Positions 43,753 through 52,387 of a stretch of 64,000 bases of DNA are shown piece by piece. Below the pieces are notes generated by a model. The model searched no databases, was not told the DNA's origin, and worked only from the letters and a program-made list of their open reading frames with translations. The DNA is taken from the NCBI GenBank assembly GCA_964520375.1, contig CAZFNQ010000001.1, positions 1 to 64,000 on the forward strand. Direction: 5' to 3'. Made by a program: the position numbers and the translations under genes. This DNA is from CAZFNQ01 sp964520375 (lineage in GTDB: Bacteria; Patescibacteriota; Saccharimonadia; Saccharimonadales; JANWIN01). Numbering within the stretch: the stretch's first letter is position 1; every line of letters begins with the position of its first letter.

Positions 43753-43794
43753 ATGGCTAAACACAAACATTTAATCGTATCTTATGCGTCATAG
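43753..43794 (+). CDS. Possible 13-codon leaderless upstream peptide
   Basis: TAAAAT (43741-43746) lies exactly 6 nt before an ATG at 43753, which opens a 13-codon frame (MAKHKHLIVSYAS) ending at TAG 43792-43794. The start of the membrane protein gene (43784) lies inside it, in another frame, with an 11-nt overlap. Translation of the short frame could deliver ribosomes to the next start, since no Shine-Dalgarno precedes 43784. Confidence 0.4.
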   Translation: MAKHKHLIVSYAS

Positions 43795-44416
43795 TAGCCG
43801 TATAAAACTTTTAATCCTACCATCGCTAATAAGCGGGGTGACAACAGTGCTTTTGAGCGCTGCTGTACTGGGTACTGCGATTTATTCTTATTTATCTGGC
43901 AAGGGTATGGTTTATGAATACCTGTTTGGGCCAAATAGCTCAGCCGAACTTATCCGCCAATCAAGAGGAACTATTTCAGCTTTTAGCGACACCGTCTTTG
44001 GCAATCAAACGCTAACTAAGGTTTTATACTTTGCATTTTGGATGATTGTTGGCCTGGTGGTTTACCTAATATTGCATACCTTAATAAAAGGCGCGTCCGT
44101 GGCGGCCGAGGATATACAAGAATCCACCTATAAAAATATACGAGTCAGGGATATGCTGACAAATATTGGCACCCGCTTGGCAGTTAGACTGGCTGCTTTA
44201 ACTGCCTGGATAGTTTACTGGGTATTTTTTATTAAAACCTTGCTGCCTCTGAGTGTCTTGTTGGCCCGGACCGGGACAACCGATCTATCTAGCCCGACGG
44301 GGTGGCTGTACGGAGTTTCAGGGTTGACTGTATTAGTATTGAGCATTCATGTACATCTGATATTTTTACGCCTAGTTGCGCTTCGTGCTAGGTTATTTGA
44401 AACTAGTGAAGTCTAA
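43784..44416 (+). CDS. Multi-pass membrane protein, unknown function
   Basis: The 210-residue protein has four clear membrane helices (about 10-33, 79-101, 134-158, 172-195). A polar outer loop lies between helices 1 and 2 (YLFGPNSSAELIRQ), and an inner loop between helices 2 and 3 carries SVAAEDIQESTY. I do not recognise the family. It may be expressed by coupling to the 13-codon frame that overlaps its start. It precedes the Nramp-type gene by 83 nt, which has its own -10 box. Confidence 0.6.
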   Translation: MRHSSRIKLLILPSLISGVTTVLLSAAVLGTAIYSYLSGKGMVYEYLFGPNSSAELIRQSRGTISAFSDTVFGNQTLTKVLYFAFWMIVGLVVYLILHTLIKGASVAAEDIQESTYKNIRVRDMLTNIGTRLAVRLAALTAWIVYWVFFIKTLLPLSVLLARTGTTDLSSPTGWLYGVSGLTVLVLSIHVHLIFLRLVALRARLFETSEV

Positions 44417-44499
44417 CAAGATTGCTTATAACCCCGCGGCACCCAAGATAATACTATATTTTTAGATTTGTTATATAATAAGCGAAGTTAGCATAAGCA

Positions 44500-45885
44500 A
44501 TGTCAGATAATAATAACAAAGATTTATTTACCAAAACTATTGAGGCACCAGCCCAAGTGCTAGACAGTACCGTCGAGGAAGCTGGTAAGGTATTAAGAGC
44601 CATACCAACCGATCAAATGGTTAAAACTGCCAAAAAAACTGGCGAATACTGGTCTAATCTGGGTCCTGGTTTAACAACTGGTGCGTCAGACGATGATCCC
44701 TCCGGCATTGCTACTTACTCACAAGCTGGGGCCCAATATGGCTTTCGATTACTTTGGCTAGCACTTTTTACATTCCCACTTATGGCCATCGTGCAGGAGA
44801 TGTGTGCCCGTATAGGCTTGGTTACAGGCCGTGGGTTAGCCGGTAACATTAGAACATTCTTTCCACGCAAGGTTTTATATATCTGCACTGTGTTACTATT
44901 CGCCGCCAATGCCTTTAACATTGGCGCCGATCTTGGTGCTATGGCCAAAGGCGCCCAGCTGCTAAATCCAAAATTAAACTTTTCACTTTTAGTAATTGGC
45001 TTTGCGCTGACTAGTTTGATGCTCCAGATTTTTTCGCCTTACGCACGCTATGCTAGGTATCTAAAGTATCTAGCGCTAGTATTATTGGCCTATGTTCTCT
45101 CAGCCCTACTGGCACATTTGGATTGGAGTCAGGTGCTCCAACATGCTGTTATACCATCAGTGAGGTTCCATAAAGAGCAGTTGCTATTAATTTGTGCTAT
45201 TTTAGGTACTACCATATCGCCATATCTTTTCTTTTGGCAAACCTCCCAAGAAGTCGAAGAACAAGTAGAACTAGGTCAAACCTCAATTGCGTCGCGTAAA
45301 GGCGCCAGCAAACAAGATGTGAAGAAAATGAGAATAGATGTTTGGAGTGGCATGCTGCTGTCTAATATTGTGATGTTTTTTATTATTGCCGCCTGTGGTG
45401 CCATTTTGTTTAGCCACGGAATTACCAAAATAACCTCTGCTGCCCAAGCCGCTGAAGCCTTGCGGCCATTTGCCGGCAACGCTACCTACTTCTTATTCGC
45501 AGTCGGTATTATTGGTACCGGCTTGTTAGCCATACCGGTATTGGCTGGTTCCAGTAGCTACGCTCTGGCAGAAAGCTTGGGCTGGCGCGGGGGTTTAAAT
45601 CACAAGCTTAAACAAGCCCACGCTTTTTACGGCATCATTATTATTTCCATGCTTATGGGGCTAGGCCTAAACTTTATTGGTCTGGACCCAATTAAAGCCC
45701 TTATTTACAGTGCTGTTGCCAACGGTCTGGTTGCACCGGTTGTACTGCTACTAATAGTCTTAATTAGCTCAAATCGGAAAGTCATGGGTGAGTGGGTGAA
45801 TAAACGCAGCACTACTGTATTGGGATGGTCTGTAACCTTGCTGATGATATCCGCCGGTCTAGCGGCCATTTTTGCGCTAATCTAA
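44500..45885 (+). CDS. Nramp-family divalent metal transporter
   Basis: The 461-residue protein has a polar N-terminus of about 50 residues and eleven or so membrane helices. Helix 1 bears GASDDDPSGIATYSQAGAQYG, the metal-binding DPxx region in its DPSG form, typical of a bacterial branch of Nramp-related proteins rather than the DPGN of classical MntH. Likely substrates are Mn2+, Fe2+ or Mg2+; the altered motif means specificity cannot be assumed. A TATAAT lies about 20 nt upstream and no clear Shine-Dalgarno is seen. Confidence 0.85.
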   Translation: MSDNNNKDLFTKTIEAPAQVLDSTVEEAGKVLRAIPTDQMVKTAKKTGEYWSNLGPGLTTGASDDDPSGIATYSQAGAQYGFRLLWLALFTFPLMAIVQEMCARIGLVTGRGLAGNIRTFFPRKVLYICTVLLFAANAFNIGADLGAMAKGAQLLNPKLNFSLLVIGFALTSLMLQIFSPYARYARYLKYLALVLLAYVLSALLAHLDWSQVLQHAVIPSVRFHKEQLLLICAILGTTISPYLFFWQTSQEVEEQVELGQTSIASRKGASKQDVKKMRIDVWSGMLLSNIVMFFIIAACGAILFSHGITKITSAAQAAEALRPFAGNATYFLFAVGIIGTGLLAIPVLAGSSSYALAESLGWRGGLNHKLKQAHAFYGIIIISMLMGLGLNFIGLDPIKALIYSAVANGLVAPVVLLLIVLISSNRKVMGEWVNKRSTTVLGWSVTLLMISAGLAAIFALI

Positions 45886-45886
45886 T

Positions 45887-47119
45887 TTATTCATAGCGCA
45901 GAGCATCGATCGGATCTTTGCGGGCTGCTTTAGCAGCTGGGGCAATTCCAAATAGTATGCCTACTAAAACTGAGGCCAGGCAAGCAACCAGGACTATCGG
46001 CAAAGTAATAACTGGCTGTAAATGCGTAAATATACGAATAGCTATATTAGCCAAAATAGCGATCATAAGTCCGGTAATAGCTCCGACACCGCACAGCACT
46101 ATAGCTTCAATTAAGAACTGCCCCAGAATTTGCTGGCTAGTGGCACCCAGAGCCTTACGAATGCCAACTTCACGAGTTCGTTCGGATACCGATACCAACA
46201 TAATATTCATAATTCCTATACCGCCGACTACCAGTGAAATAGCAGCGATACCGGCAATAAAGCCGGTAAGAAGGTTTAGTATGTCGTTAGTAACTAATAA
46301 GTTTTCATCTTGCTTTAAGACAGTAAAGTCATCTTGTTGACCATGTGCGCCTAATAGACCCCGATTAATAGCGGCAATAACTTGATCAGTCTTGTTAGCG
46401 TCCACTGGCTTAACTAGTACTTGAACTAACTGGCTATTACCGCCGGTAATTTTTTGGGCGACGTTGTAAGGAATAAATATAGCTTTGTTAAAATCTGGCC
46501 CAAGGGCAATAGGGGATGAATCAAACCTATCAAAGATACCGCGGACTATAAAATCCTGACCGTGTATATTTAAAGTCATACCTACCGGACCCTCCTCACC
46601 GAATAATTTTAGTGCCACATTGCGGCCAATTACAGCGGCTGGGGATTGGCTATCAACAGAAGTAAAGAAGGAACCATAAGTGATTTTTTGCTTTAAGATG
46701 TCCGGCAGATCCGGTCCGGTACCTATAATGTAGCCATCGTTGTACTGGTGTCCATCAACTTTGGCACCGCCGCTTATAAGGCTAATTGGAACCGTTGTTT
46801 TGACACCGGACGAGGCCAGGATGACCCCGAGATCATTAGCCGCTAAACTACCGCTGCTAAAGTTATAGCCATTAAGTGCGTTAACTTTAGTTATTCGCCC
46901 CTGAGCATCACGTTCGACAATTTTACCGGGTCTAATGGTTATTAGATCACCGCCTAATCGGTTAATTTGACCCACGATCTGGTGTTTTATGCCTTCGCCC
47001 AGACTAACCGTAGTCACAACCGACACCACACCAATAATAATGCCCAGCATAGTAAGCAGACTGCGCCATTTGCTAGCTCGCAGCGAGGCAACCGCCATCT
47101 TAACATTACCTTTGAACAT
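45887..47119 (-). CDS. MacB-type ABC transporter permease
   Basis: The 410-residue protein has an N-terminal helix (MLGIIIGVVSVVTTVSLGEG), a large external MacB core domain (about 45-270) and three C-terminal helices with SERTREVGIRKALGATSQQILGQF, the FtsX-like coupling region. Type VII ABC systems use mechanotransmission to expel lipids, peptides or toxins. It starts directly after the ATPase gene stop (adjacent genes), and the two form one operon. No MacA-like adaptor is present. Confidence 0.92.
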   Translation of the reverse strand: MFKGNVKMAVASLRASKWRSLLTMLGIIIGVVSVVTTVSLGEGIKHQIVGQINRLGGDLITIRPGKIVERDAQGRITKVNALNGYNFSSGSLAANDLGVILASSGVKTTVPISLISGGAKVDGHQYNDGYIIGTGPDLPDILKQKITYGSFFTSVDSQSPAAVIGRNVALKLFGEEGPVGMTLNIHGQDFIVRGIFDRFDSSPIALGPDFNKAIFIPYNVAQKITGGNSQLVQVLVKPVDANKTDQVIAAINRGLLGAHGQQDDFTVLKQDENLLVTNDILNLLTGFIAGIAAISLVVGGIGIMNIMLVSVSERTREVGIRKALGATSQQILGQFLIEAIVLCGVGAITGLMIAILANIAIRIFTHLQPVITLPIVLVACLASVLVGILFGIAPAAKAARKDPIDALRYE

Positions 47120-47989
47120 TTACTTTTTTCTCCTGGGTTTGGTTTTTTTGCTGGCTTTTTTGCGGGTTTTGCGTCTTTTTGGGCTGGTAGCTGGTTTGTG
47201 CGGTAAGGCATGCATTAGGGCTGACACACCGGCAGCATCGTCGTCCTCAGTAGCCTTGCGCGGAAATAAATACATCACCCTGCGCGCTCGGCGGGGCACC
47301 TCGCCAATTGGTGTCTTTTCATCGTGAACAATATTGCCATCGTGCATATAAATTACGCGGCTGGCGAAGCGGGTCAATTCCGGATTATGGGTAACCATTA
47401 GTACGGTATTGCCAGATTGATGAACTTCGCTAAGGAGCTCCATAACTACCAAGCTGGCACTACTGTCGAGGTTGCCGGTCGGCTCATCGGCAATAATAAT
47501 GCTTGGATCATTAATTAGGGCCCGGGCAATGGCAGCCCGCTGAATTTGGCCGCCACTTAACTGCTTGGGCATAAAGTACTCACGGTCAGCCAGCCCGATT
47601 TGCTCCAGTATGACACTTGCTCGCTTAAGCCGCCTAACTGGTGTAATGCCACGGTAAGCCAGTGGCAGAGCAACATTTTCCACCACATTTAACTTTGGCA
47701 GTAGATTGTAATACTGAAATACAAAGCCTATCCTGTCGCGTCGGATTTTGGCTCGCTGGTTTGGCCGCAGCCGGGCAACCGAGCGACCACCTAGGCTATA
47801 GCTGCCGTGAGTGGGGTGATCAAGCAGGCCAATTACGTTCATAAGTGTAGACTTACCCGAGCCGCTAGGACCCATGACAGCCACAAATTCACCTTGCTCT
47901 ATGTCAATGTTAACTTCCTCAAGAGCGACCGTTGTGGCGTCGCCCCAGCCGTAAAGTTTACTGACATCTTTTAGGGATATTACCGGCAT
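47120..47989 (-). CDS. MacB/LolD-type ABC transporter ATP-binding protein with basic tail
   Basis: The ATPase starts at the ATG at 47989 (MPVISLKDVSKLYG) and carries Walker A GPSGSGKST, signature LSGGQIQRAAIARAL, Walker B IIIADEPTGNLD and the switch His (VTHNPE). It has about 289 residues rather than the usual 225-235. The extra tail includes FPRKATEDDDAAG and a Lys/Arg-rich end (KRRKTRKKASKKTKPRRKK). The frame stays open upstream to 48124, but that stretch folds as a long hairpin and lacks family similarity, so it is treated as leader. It energises the adjacent permease. Confidence 0.92.
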   Translation of the reverse strand: MPVISLKDVSKLYGWGDATTVALEEVNIDIEQGEFVAVMGPSGSGKSTLMNVIGLLDHPTHGSYSLGGRSVARLRPNQRAKIRRDRIGFVFQYYNLLPKLNVVENVALPLAYRGITPVRRLKRASVILEQIGLADREYFMPKQLSGGQIQRAAIARALINDPSIIIADEPTGNLDSSASLVVMELLSEVHQSGNTVLMVTHNPELTRFASRVIYMHDGNIVHDEKTPIGEVPRRARRVMYLFPRKATEDDDAAGVSALMHALPHKPATSPKRRKTRKKASKKTKPRRKK

Positions 47990-48052
47990 TTCTTTGCCTT
48001 GTTTTAAGTTTTTAGTGGCACATAAAACGCTTATGGCAATCAGTCGACTATA

Positions 48053-48121
48053 CAAAAGGTGCCCTCTGCCGGAACAGACTAACCCGCATTGGGTAATCTG
48101 ACTGGCAAAAAACACCTTTTG
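48053..48121. ncRNA. Candidate structured RNA element between the ABC operon and tRNA-Ser
   Basis: A 69-nt segment folds into one long hairpin: CAAAAGGTG (48053-48061) with CACCTTTTG (48113-48121), TGCC (48067-48070) with GGCA (48104-48107), CAGA (48075-48078) with TCTG (48097-48100), and ACCC (48082-48085) with GGGT (48091-48094). On the minus strand it lies in the leader of the ABC operon about 64 nt before the ATG. It matches no riboswitch class I recall. It could be an attenuator, a cis-regulatory element or a small RNA. Confidence 0.45.
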
Positions 48122-48254
48122 CACTCGCTTCTCGCGCTCAAACCATATCTACAGATAAGGTAAACCCAGTGTACTCTTTAAATAACTTGCAGTGCAATAT
48201 AAAAAGTGTAGTAATTTTGAGTATAATGTTTAAGTTGATGGATAGTTCAAGCCA

Positions 48255-48345
48255 GGAGAGGTCGCATAGTTGGCCTAGTGCGCCGCCTTGGAAAGGCGGT
48301 ATACCCGCAAGGGTATCGCGGGTTCGAATCCCGCCCTCTCCGCCA
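48255..48345 (+). tRNA. tRNA-Ser (GGA)
   Basis: A class II tRNA: acceptor GGAGAGG/CCTCTCC, anticodon stem CCGCC/GGCGG with loop TTGGAAA (anticodon GGA), a long variable arm (TACCCGCAAGGGTA) and T arm GGGTTCGAATCCC. The discriminator G and CCA are encoded. A downstream gene promoter (TATAAT at 48353) begins 8 nt past its end. Confidence 0.95.
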
Positions 48346-48364
48346 AAAAGGTTATAATGGAATT

Positions 48365-49027
48365 ATGAAAGTTACGAAATATGAACATGCTTGCTTGGTG
48401 GTCGAGGAATCGCCCAGTTCCGCCCAGCCAAATCAGGACCGCTGTTTGGTAATTGATCCAGGAAATTATACTAAATCTCTACCGGCCTATCTAAACAATG
48501 TGTCAGCAATCGTGATAACTCACGTCCATGCTGATCATTTTGACCCGGAGAATTTAAAAAGATTAGTTGAACAAAATACTACAGCCGACATTTTTTGTAC
48601 TGAAGAAGTCGCCAAGCAGCTAAGCCTTAAAAACGTCCAAATTGTAACCGGTGGGAGTAGTGGTGAATCAGGTCCATTTCGTTTGTCCTTTTTCGGCGGA
48701 CAGCACGCTCTTATCCATCCATCTTGGCCAGTTGCCCAAAATGTCGGGGTAATGGTAAACAATAAATTATATTATCCAGGGGATTCATTTGTAGTTCCGG
48801 GTACAAAAGTGCAATTATTGGCACTGCCGGTCAGTGCGCCCTGGCTCAAACTGGCCGAAACTATGGATTTTCTGACGGCAATAAAACCAAGGCTGGCTTT
48901 TCCAACCCATAATGCACTTTTATCCAATATTGGCGAAGACCTAGTGGAGGGGATACTTAGTGGCAGCGCGCAGTCTTATAGCGGTCTATTGAAATCTTTG
49001 CCAGTTGGTCAATCGATAGAGATTTAG
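48365..49027 (+). CDS. MBL-fold metal-dependent hydrolase
   Basis: From the ATG at 48365 (MKVTKYEHAC) the protein has 220 residues with THVHADHF, the HxHxDH metal motif, GGQHALIHP, YPGDSF (metal Asp) and AFPTHNALL as the later His. The overall look is like UlaG-type or YtkL-type MBL proteins. The substrate is unknown. The frame is open back through tRNA-Ser, but TATAAT ends exactly 6 nt before this ATG and fixes the start. Confidence 0.85.
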   Translation: MKVTKYEHACLVVEESPSSAQPNQDRCLVIDPGNYTKSLPAYLNNVSAIVITHVHADHFDPENLKRLVEQNTTADIFCTEEVAKQLSLKNVQIVTGGSSGESGPFRLSFFGGQHALIHPSWPVAQNVGVMVNNKLYYPGDSFVVPGTKVQLLALPVSAPWLKLAETMDFLTAIKPRLAFPTHNALLSNIGEDLVEGILSGSAQSYSGLLKSLPVGQSIEI

Positions 49028-49731
49028 CCCTTAATTAATGTACCTACGGCTTTGCCGTTAATAATCTTGAGCAAATTGTCTTTTTCAAAGGCATTAAAAA
49101 CAACTATCGGCATGTCATGTTCCATAGCCAACCCCAGAGCTGCCTTATCTATAATTTTAATCTCCGGGTTCTCAATGGCTTTTTGAAAATCTAGTCTATC
49201 AATTTTAGTAGCGCTACCATGCTTATGCGGATCGCGATTATAGACACCATCTACCTTGGTAGCTTTTAGCATAGCTTGGCAGCTAAGCTCTAGGGCGACA
49301 TTTACGGCGGCTGTATCGTGCGTAAAATAAGGCCGTCCGATTCCGCCAGCGACAATTACCACCCGGCCATGTTCCAAATGCTTATTTGCTCGTCTGTATG
49401 AGTAGGCTTCGGCGACTTGGTCGGCAAAGATGTTACTTAGACACCGCGTCGGGATTTTATTCTTTTCAAAAATATCGGTCATGGCCATAGAATTTATTAA
49501 ACCACTCAGCATGCCCATTTGGTCGCCGGTTACCCGTCGGATGCCTTTAGCGGCTATCTCAGCACCCCTAACCATATTGCCACCACCAACTATCATGACC
49601 AACTGACAACCAGCTGCTAGTACTTTTTTTACTTCTGCCGCCAAATAGGCAGCTGTCCCGGGATCAAAGCCACCCTCAAATTTACCAGATAATTGTTCAC
49701 CTGAGAGTTTTAGTAACACCCGCTTATACAT
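49024..49731 (-). CDS. pyrH: UMP kinase
   Basis: The 235-residue amino-acid-kinase-fold enzyme starts LLKLSGEQL. It has IVGGGNMVRG, RVTGDQMGMLSGLINSMAM, GGIGRPYFTHDTAAVN and ATKVDGVYNRDPHK, all PyrH hallmarks. It phosphorylates UMP to UDP in pyrimidine nucleotide supply. TAGACT with TGC extension lies 8 nt before the ATG. It is divergent from xth, and the two promoters share a 47-nt spacer. The gene converges with the MBL gene, overlapping by 4 nt. Confidence 0.96.
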   Translation of the reverse strand: MYKRVLLKLSGEQLSGKFEGGFDPGTAAYLAAEVKKVLAAGCQLVMIVGGGNMVRGAEIAAKGIRRVTGDQMGMLSGLINSMAMTDIFEKNKIPTRCLSNIFADQVAEAYSYRRANKHLEHGRVVIVAGGIGRPYFTHDTAAVNVALELSCQAMLKATKVDGVYNRDPHKHGSATKIDRLDFQKAIENPEIKIIDKAALGLAMEHDMPIVVFNAFEKDNLLKIINGKAVGTLIKG

Positions 49732-49778
49732 TGACAGCTAGTCTAGCAGATGTGGTTTGGTAACGCTATACTGATGTT

Positions 49779-50576
49779 ATGAGAATTTATTCGTGGAATG
49801 TGAATGGTATTCGGGCTGTCTGGAACAAAGGTATGTTTCAGGAATTTATCAAGAAAGAGCAGCCGGACATATTATGCCTGCAGGAAACCAAAGCGACGAG
49901 GGACCAATCAGAAGTCGACTTAGTAGATTACCAAGAATATTGGAATTCCGCCGAAAAGAAAGGTTATTCTGGGACAGCAATTTTTACCAAAATAAAACCG
50001 CTAAATATTATCAATGGATTGCCCGAAGACATAATTAAAAAATACAAGGTAACCGGTGATATTTACGGTGATCCCAACAAAGAGGGCCGGGTCATAACGG
50101 CCGAGTTTGATAAATTCTACCTGGTAACTGTATATACGCCTAACGCTAAGGATGACTTGTCGCGCATCCCACTCCGTCACAAGCACTGGGACCCAGCCTT
50201 TTTAGAATATTGTAAACAGCTAGAGCAAAAAAAGGCAGTCATCTTCTGTGGTGACCTGAATGTAGCTCATACGCCCGATGATTTGGCTCGACCTAAAGAA
50301 AACGAAGGCAAAAAAGGTTACACCAAGGAGGAGCGCGAAGGTTTCCAAAGCTTCGTTAAGGCCGGCTTTGTTGACACTTTCAGGCTATTCCAAACGGGAA
50401 ATGGGCATTACACTTGGTGGACGCACTGGGCTAATGCCAGGGCGAGAAATGTTGGCTGGCGGATAGACTACTTTCTAGTTTCATCCAAGCTAAAAACCAA
50501 AGTCAAAGCTGCTGGTATCCATGCTAACGTCATGGGCTCCGACCACTGTCCGATAAGCATTGACCTTGAGGTTTAA
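49779..50576 (+). CDS. xth: Exodeoxyribonuclease III / AP endonuclease
   Basis: The 265-residue enzyme of the exonuclease-endonuclease-phosphatase fold has SWNVNGIRAV (metal Asn), LCLQETKA (metal Glu), GDLNVAHTPDDLARP (Asp and Asn of the active site), WRIDYFLVS, and GSDHCPI with the catalytic Asp-His. It cuts at abasic sites in base-excision repair. TATACT lies 6 nt before the ATG. The HAD gene begins 2 nt after its stop. Confidence 0.95.
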   Translation: MRIYSWNVNGIRAVWNKGMFQEFIKKEQPDILCLQETKATRDQSEVDLVDYQEYWNSAEKKGYSGTAIFTKIKPLNIINGLPEDIIKKYKVTGDIYGDPNKEGRVITAEFDKFYLVTVYTPNAKDDLSRIPLRHKHWDPAFLEYCKQLEQKKAVIFCGDLNVAHTPDDLARPKENEGKKGYTKEEREGFQSFVKAGFVDTFRLFQTGNGHYTWWTHWANARARNVGWRIDYFLVSSKLKTKVKAAGIHANVMGSDHCPISIDLEV

Positions 50577-50578
50577 CA

Positions 50579-51394
50579 ATGGACTTGTCGCTCATCGCAC
50601 CTGAGACTACTGATAAATTAGAGTTACCTGGCTTAGAGGACATACCGCAAAAAGACACAGATAAAATGACTAGCACAATAAAAGACAGACCATTTGCGGT
50701 TTTTGATATTGACGGCACATTAATACGCTGGCAGCTATACCACGCCGTGGCTGATGCTTTAGCCCGACTCGGCTATTTTGACCCACGCGTTTTTAAAGGG
50801 GTGCAAGAAGCTCGAGCCTTGTGGAAACAACGATCACATGATGAATCATTTAAAGATTATGAACATCGCCTAATAGTAGCTTACGACCAATTGTTGACTA
50901 AGCTTACAGTCAAGCAGTTTAATGAGGCAGCCGAGTCTGTTTTTAAAGAATATAAGGATCAGGCCTATACATACACCCGCGACCTAATAAAGCAACTAAA
51001 AAAGAAAAACTATCTTCTGTTCGCAATTTCCGGATCCCAAACTGAGATAGTCGCTAAGATTGCTAACTATTATGGCTTTGATGATTTTATTGGCAGTAAG
51101 TATGAACGACGTGGTAATAGGTTTACTGGTAATAAGCAAATCGCCAAAGGGACCAAACATTTGCTGCTTCAAGAATTAGTTAAAAAACACCAGGCTACGT
51201 ACAGCGACAGTATTGCTGTTGGCGATAGCGAGGGCGATGTATCTATGTTAGCTGCGGTCGAGCAGCCAATAGTCTTTAATCCCAATAAGATTTTGTTTAA
51301 GAAAGCTAAACAACGAGGCTGGCCAGTGGTAGTTGAGCGCAAAAATATGGTTTATAGATTTGAGCCTAAAAGTGGAACATACATACTGGTATAA
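50579..51394 (+). CDS. HAD-superfamily (IB-type) phosphatase
   Basis: The 271-residue protein has the HAD motif I FDIDGTLIRW, motif II FAISGSQTEI, and motif IV VGDSEGDVSML, with a helical cap between I and II. The closest family pattern is HAD-IB (SerB-like), acting on phosphoserine or similar small phosphoesters. The first ~40 residues (acidic, to about the ATG at 50667) look unlike the family; a later start is possible. It is coupled to xth upstream and overlaps the next gene. Confidence 0.85.
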   Translation: MDLSLIAPETTDKLELPGLEDIPQKDTDKMTSTIKDRPFAVFDIDGTLIRWQLYHAVADALARLGYFDPRVFKGVQEARALWKQRSHDESFKDYEHRLIVAYDQLLTKLTVKQFNEAAESVFKEYKDQAYTYTRDLIKQLKKKNYLLFAISGSQTEIVAKIANYYGFDDFIGSKYERRGNRFTGNKQIAKGTKHLLLQELVKKHQATYSDSIAVGDSEGDVSMLAAVEQPIVFNPNKILFKKAKQRGWPVVVERKNMVYRFEPKSGTYILV

Positions 51395-52166
51395 ACAAAC
51401 TGCCGAACAGCCGCTGTTCCCAGATCTTATCTGGAGCCGCCCCCAAAACAAGCATACTTCTGGCAAACTATTAATTATTGGTGGCAATATTCATAGCTTT
51501 GCCGCCGCTGGACAGGCGTATAGTGCTGCCCAGCAAGCCGGCATCGGAACCGCACGGGTTGTTTTACCCAACGTATTGCAACCTACCATTAGTAAGTTAA
51601 TACCTGAGGCCTATTTTGTAGCCAGCACACCCAGTGGAAGCTTGGCCGAGCGATCTTTGGCAGAAATTTTAGAATTATCCGCCTGGGCAGACGCCTTGCT
51701 CGTGGCTGGAGACTTAGGCCGCAACAGCGAAACAGCCATTCTACTAGAAAAACTTGTCAGCAAATATAGTGGCCTTTTGGTCCTGACAAAAGACAGCGTG
51801 GATCATTTTACGCATTCAGTTGGAGCAATAATTGAAAGACCCCAAGCCGCATTAGTGCTTAGCATCGCCCAGTTGCAACGGCTTGCAATTAGTGCAAATT
51901 TTGAAATGGCTTTTACGTTTGATATGAGCTTAATTAGGCTAGTGGAATGTTTGCATGAGTTCACGAGCCGATTTGCACCATATATTATCGTCAAACACTT
52001 AGATACTTTAATTGTTGCCGCTAACGGACAGGTGAGCTCAACTAAGTCTAAAGTAGATGAACAGTCCTGGAGTCTGCCAACTGCCGCCCAGGCCTCTGTT
52101 TGGTGGCTGCAAAATCAGAGTAAGCCATTTGAGGCCTTAACTTCAGCCGTAAATACTGCAAACTAA
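51372..52166 (+). CDS. Degenerate NAD(P)H-hydrate dehydratase-like (YjeF C-terminal) protein
   Basis: The protein (about 264 residues from GTG 51372; a TTG at 51333 is also possible) follows the C-terminal YjeF ribokinase fold: HTSGKLLIIGGNIHSFAAAGQAYSAAQQAGIGTARVVLP and ADALLVAGDLGRNSET. Two key parts of active enzymes, the TPHPGE-type loop and the GxGDxL catalytic Asp motif near the C-terminus, are not recognisable. It may therefore be a pseudo-enzyme or have changed function. It overlaps the end of the HAD gene by about 23 nt. The start codon is uncertain. Confidence 0.55.
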   Translation: MEHTYWYKQTAEQPLFPDLIWSRPQNKHTSGKLLIIGGNIHSFAAAGQAYSAAQQAGIGTARVVLPNVLQPTISKLIPEAYFVASTPSGSLAERSLAEILELSAWADALLVAGDLGRNSETAILLEKLVSKYSGLLVLTKDSVDHFTHSVGAIIERPQAALVLSIAQLQRLAISANFEMAFTFDMSLIRLVECLHEFTSRFAPYIIVKHLDTLIVAANGQVSSTKSKVDEQSWSLPTAAQASVWWLQNQSKPFEALTSAVNTAN

Positions 52167-52229
52167 TAATCGGTAGCGGTATACCTCTTGTACTTCATTT
52201 ATAAGTATAGGTATTACTAAGAAACAACA

Positions 52230-52316
52230 TGGTGCCGGGGGAGGGACTTGAACCCTCATGATATTGCTATCACCGGATTTTGAGTCCGGCGCGTCTACCA
52301 ATTCCGCCACCCCGGC
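52230..52316 (-). tRNA. tRNA-Leu (CAA)
   Basis: Class II tRNA on the minus strand: acceptor GCCGGGG/CCCCGGC, D arm with AATTGGTAGACGCG, anticodon stem CCGGA/TCCGG with loop CTCAAAA (anticodon CAA), variable arm GATAGCAATATC and T arm GGGTTCAAGTCCC. CCA is encoded. Confidence 0.95.
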
Positions 52317-52387
52317 AGGTTATATTATCAGATAGGAGAACAGGGACAATTGTACTATATACTATACTTGAGTAATAGTTCTCGCTT

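Noticed and set aside
47990..48124. An N-terminal extension of the ABC ATPase by 45 residues.
   Set aside because: ABC ATPases of this family start at MPVISLKDVSK, and the upstream DNA forms a long hairpin, so it is better read as a leader.
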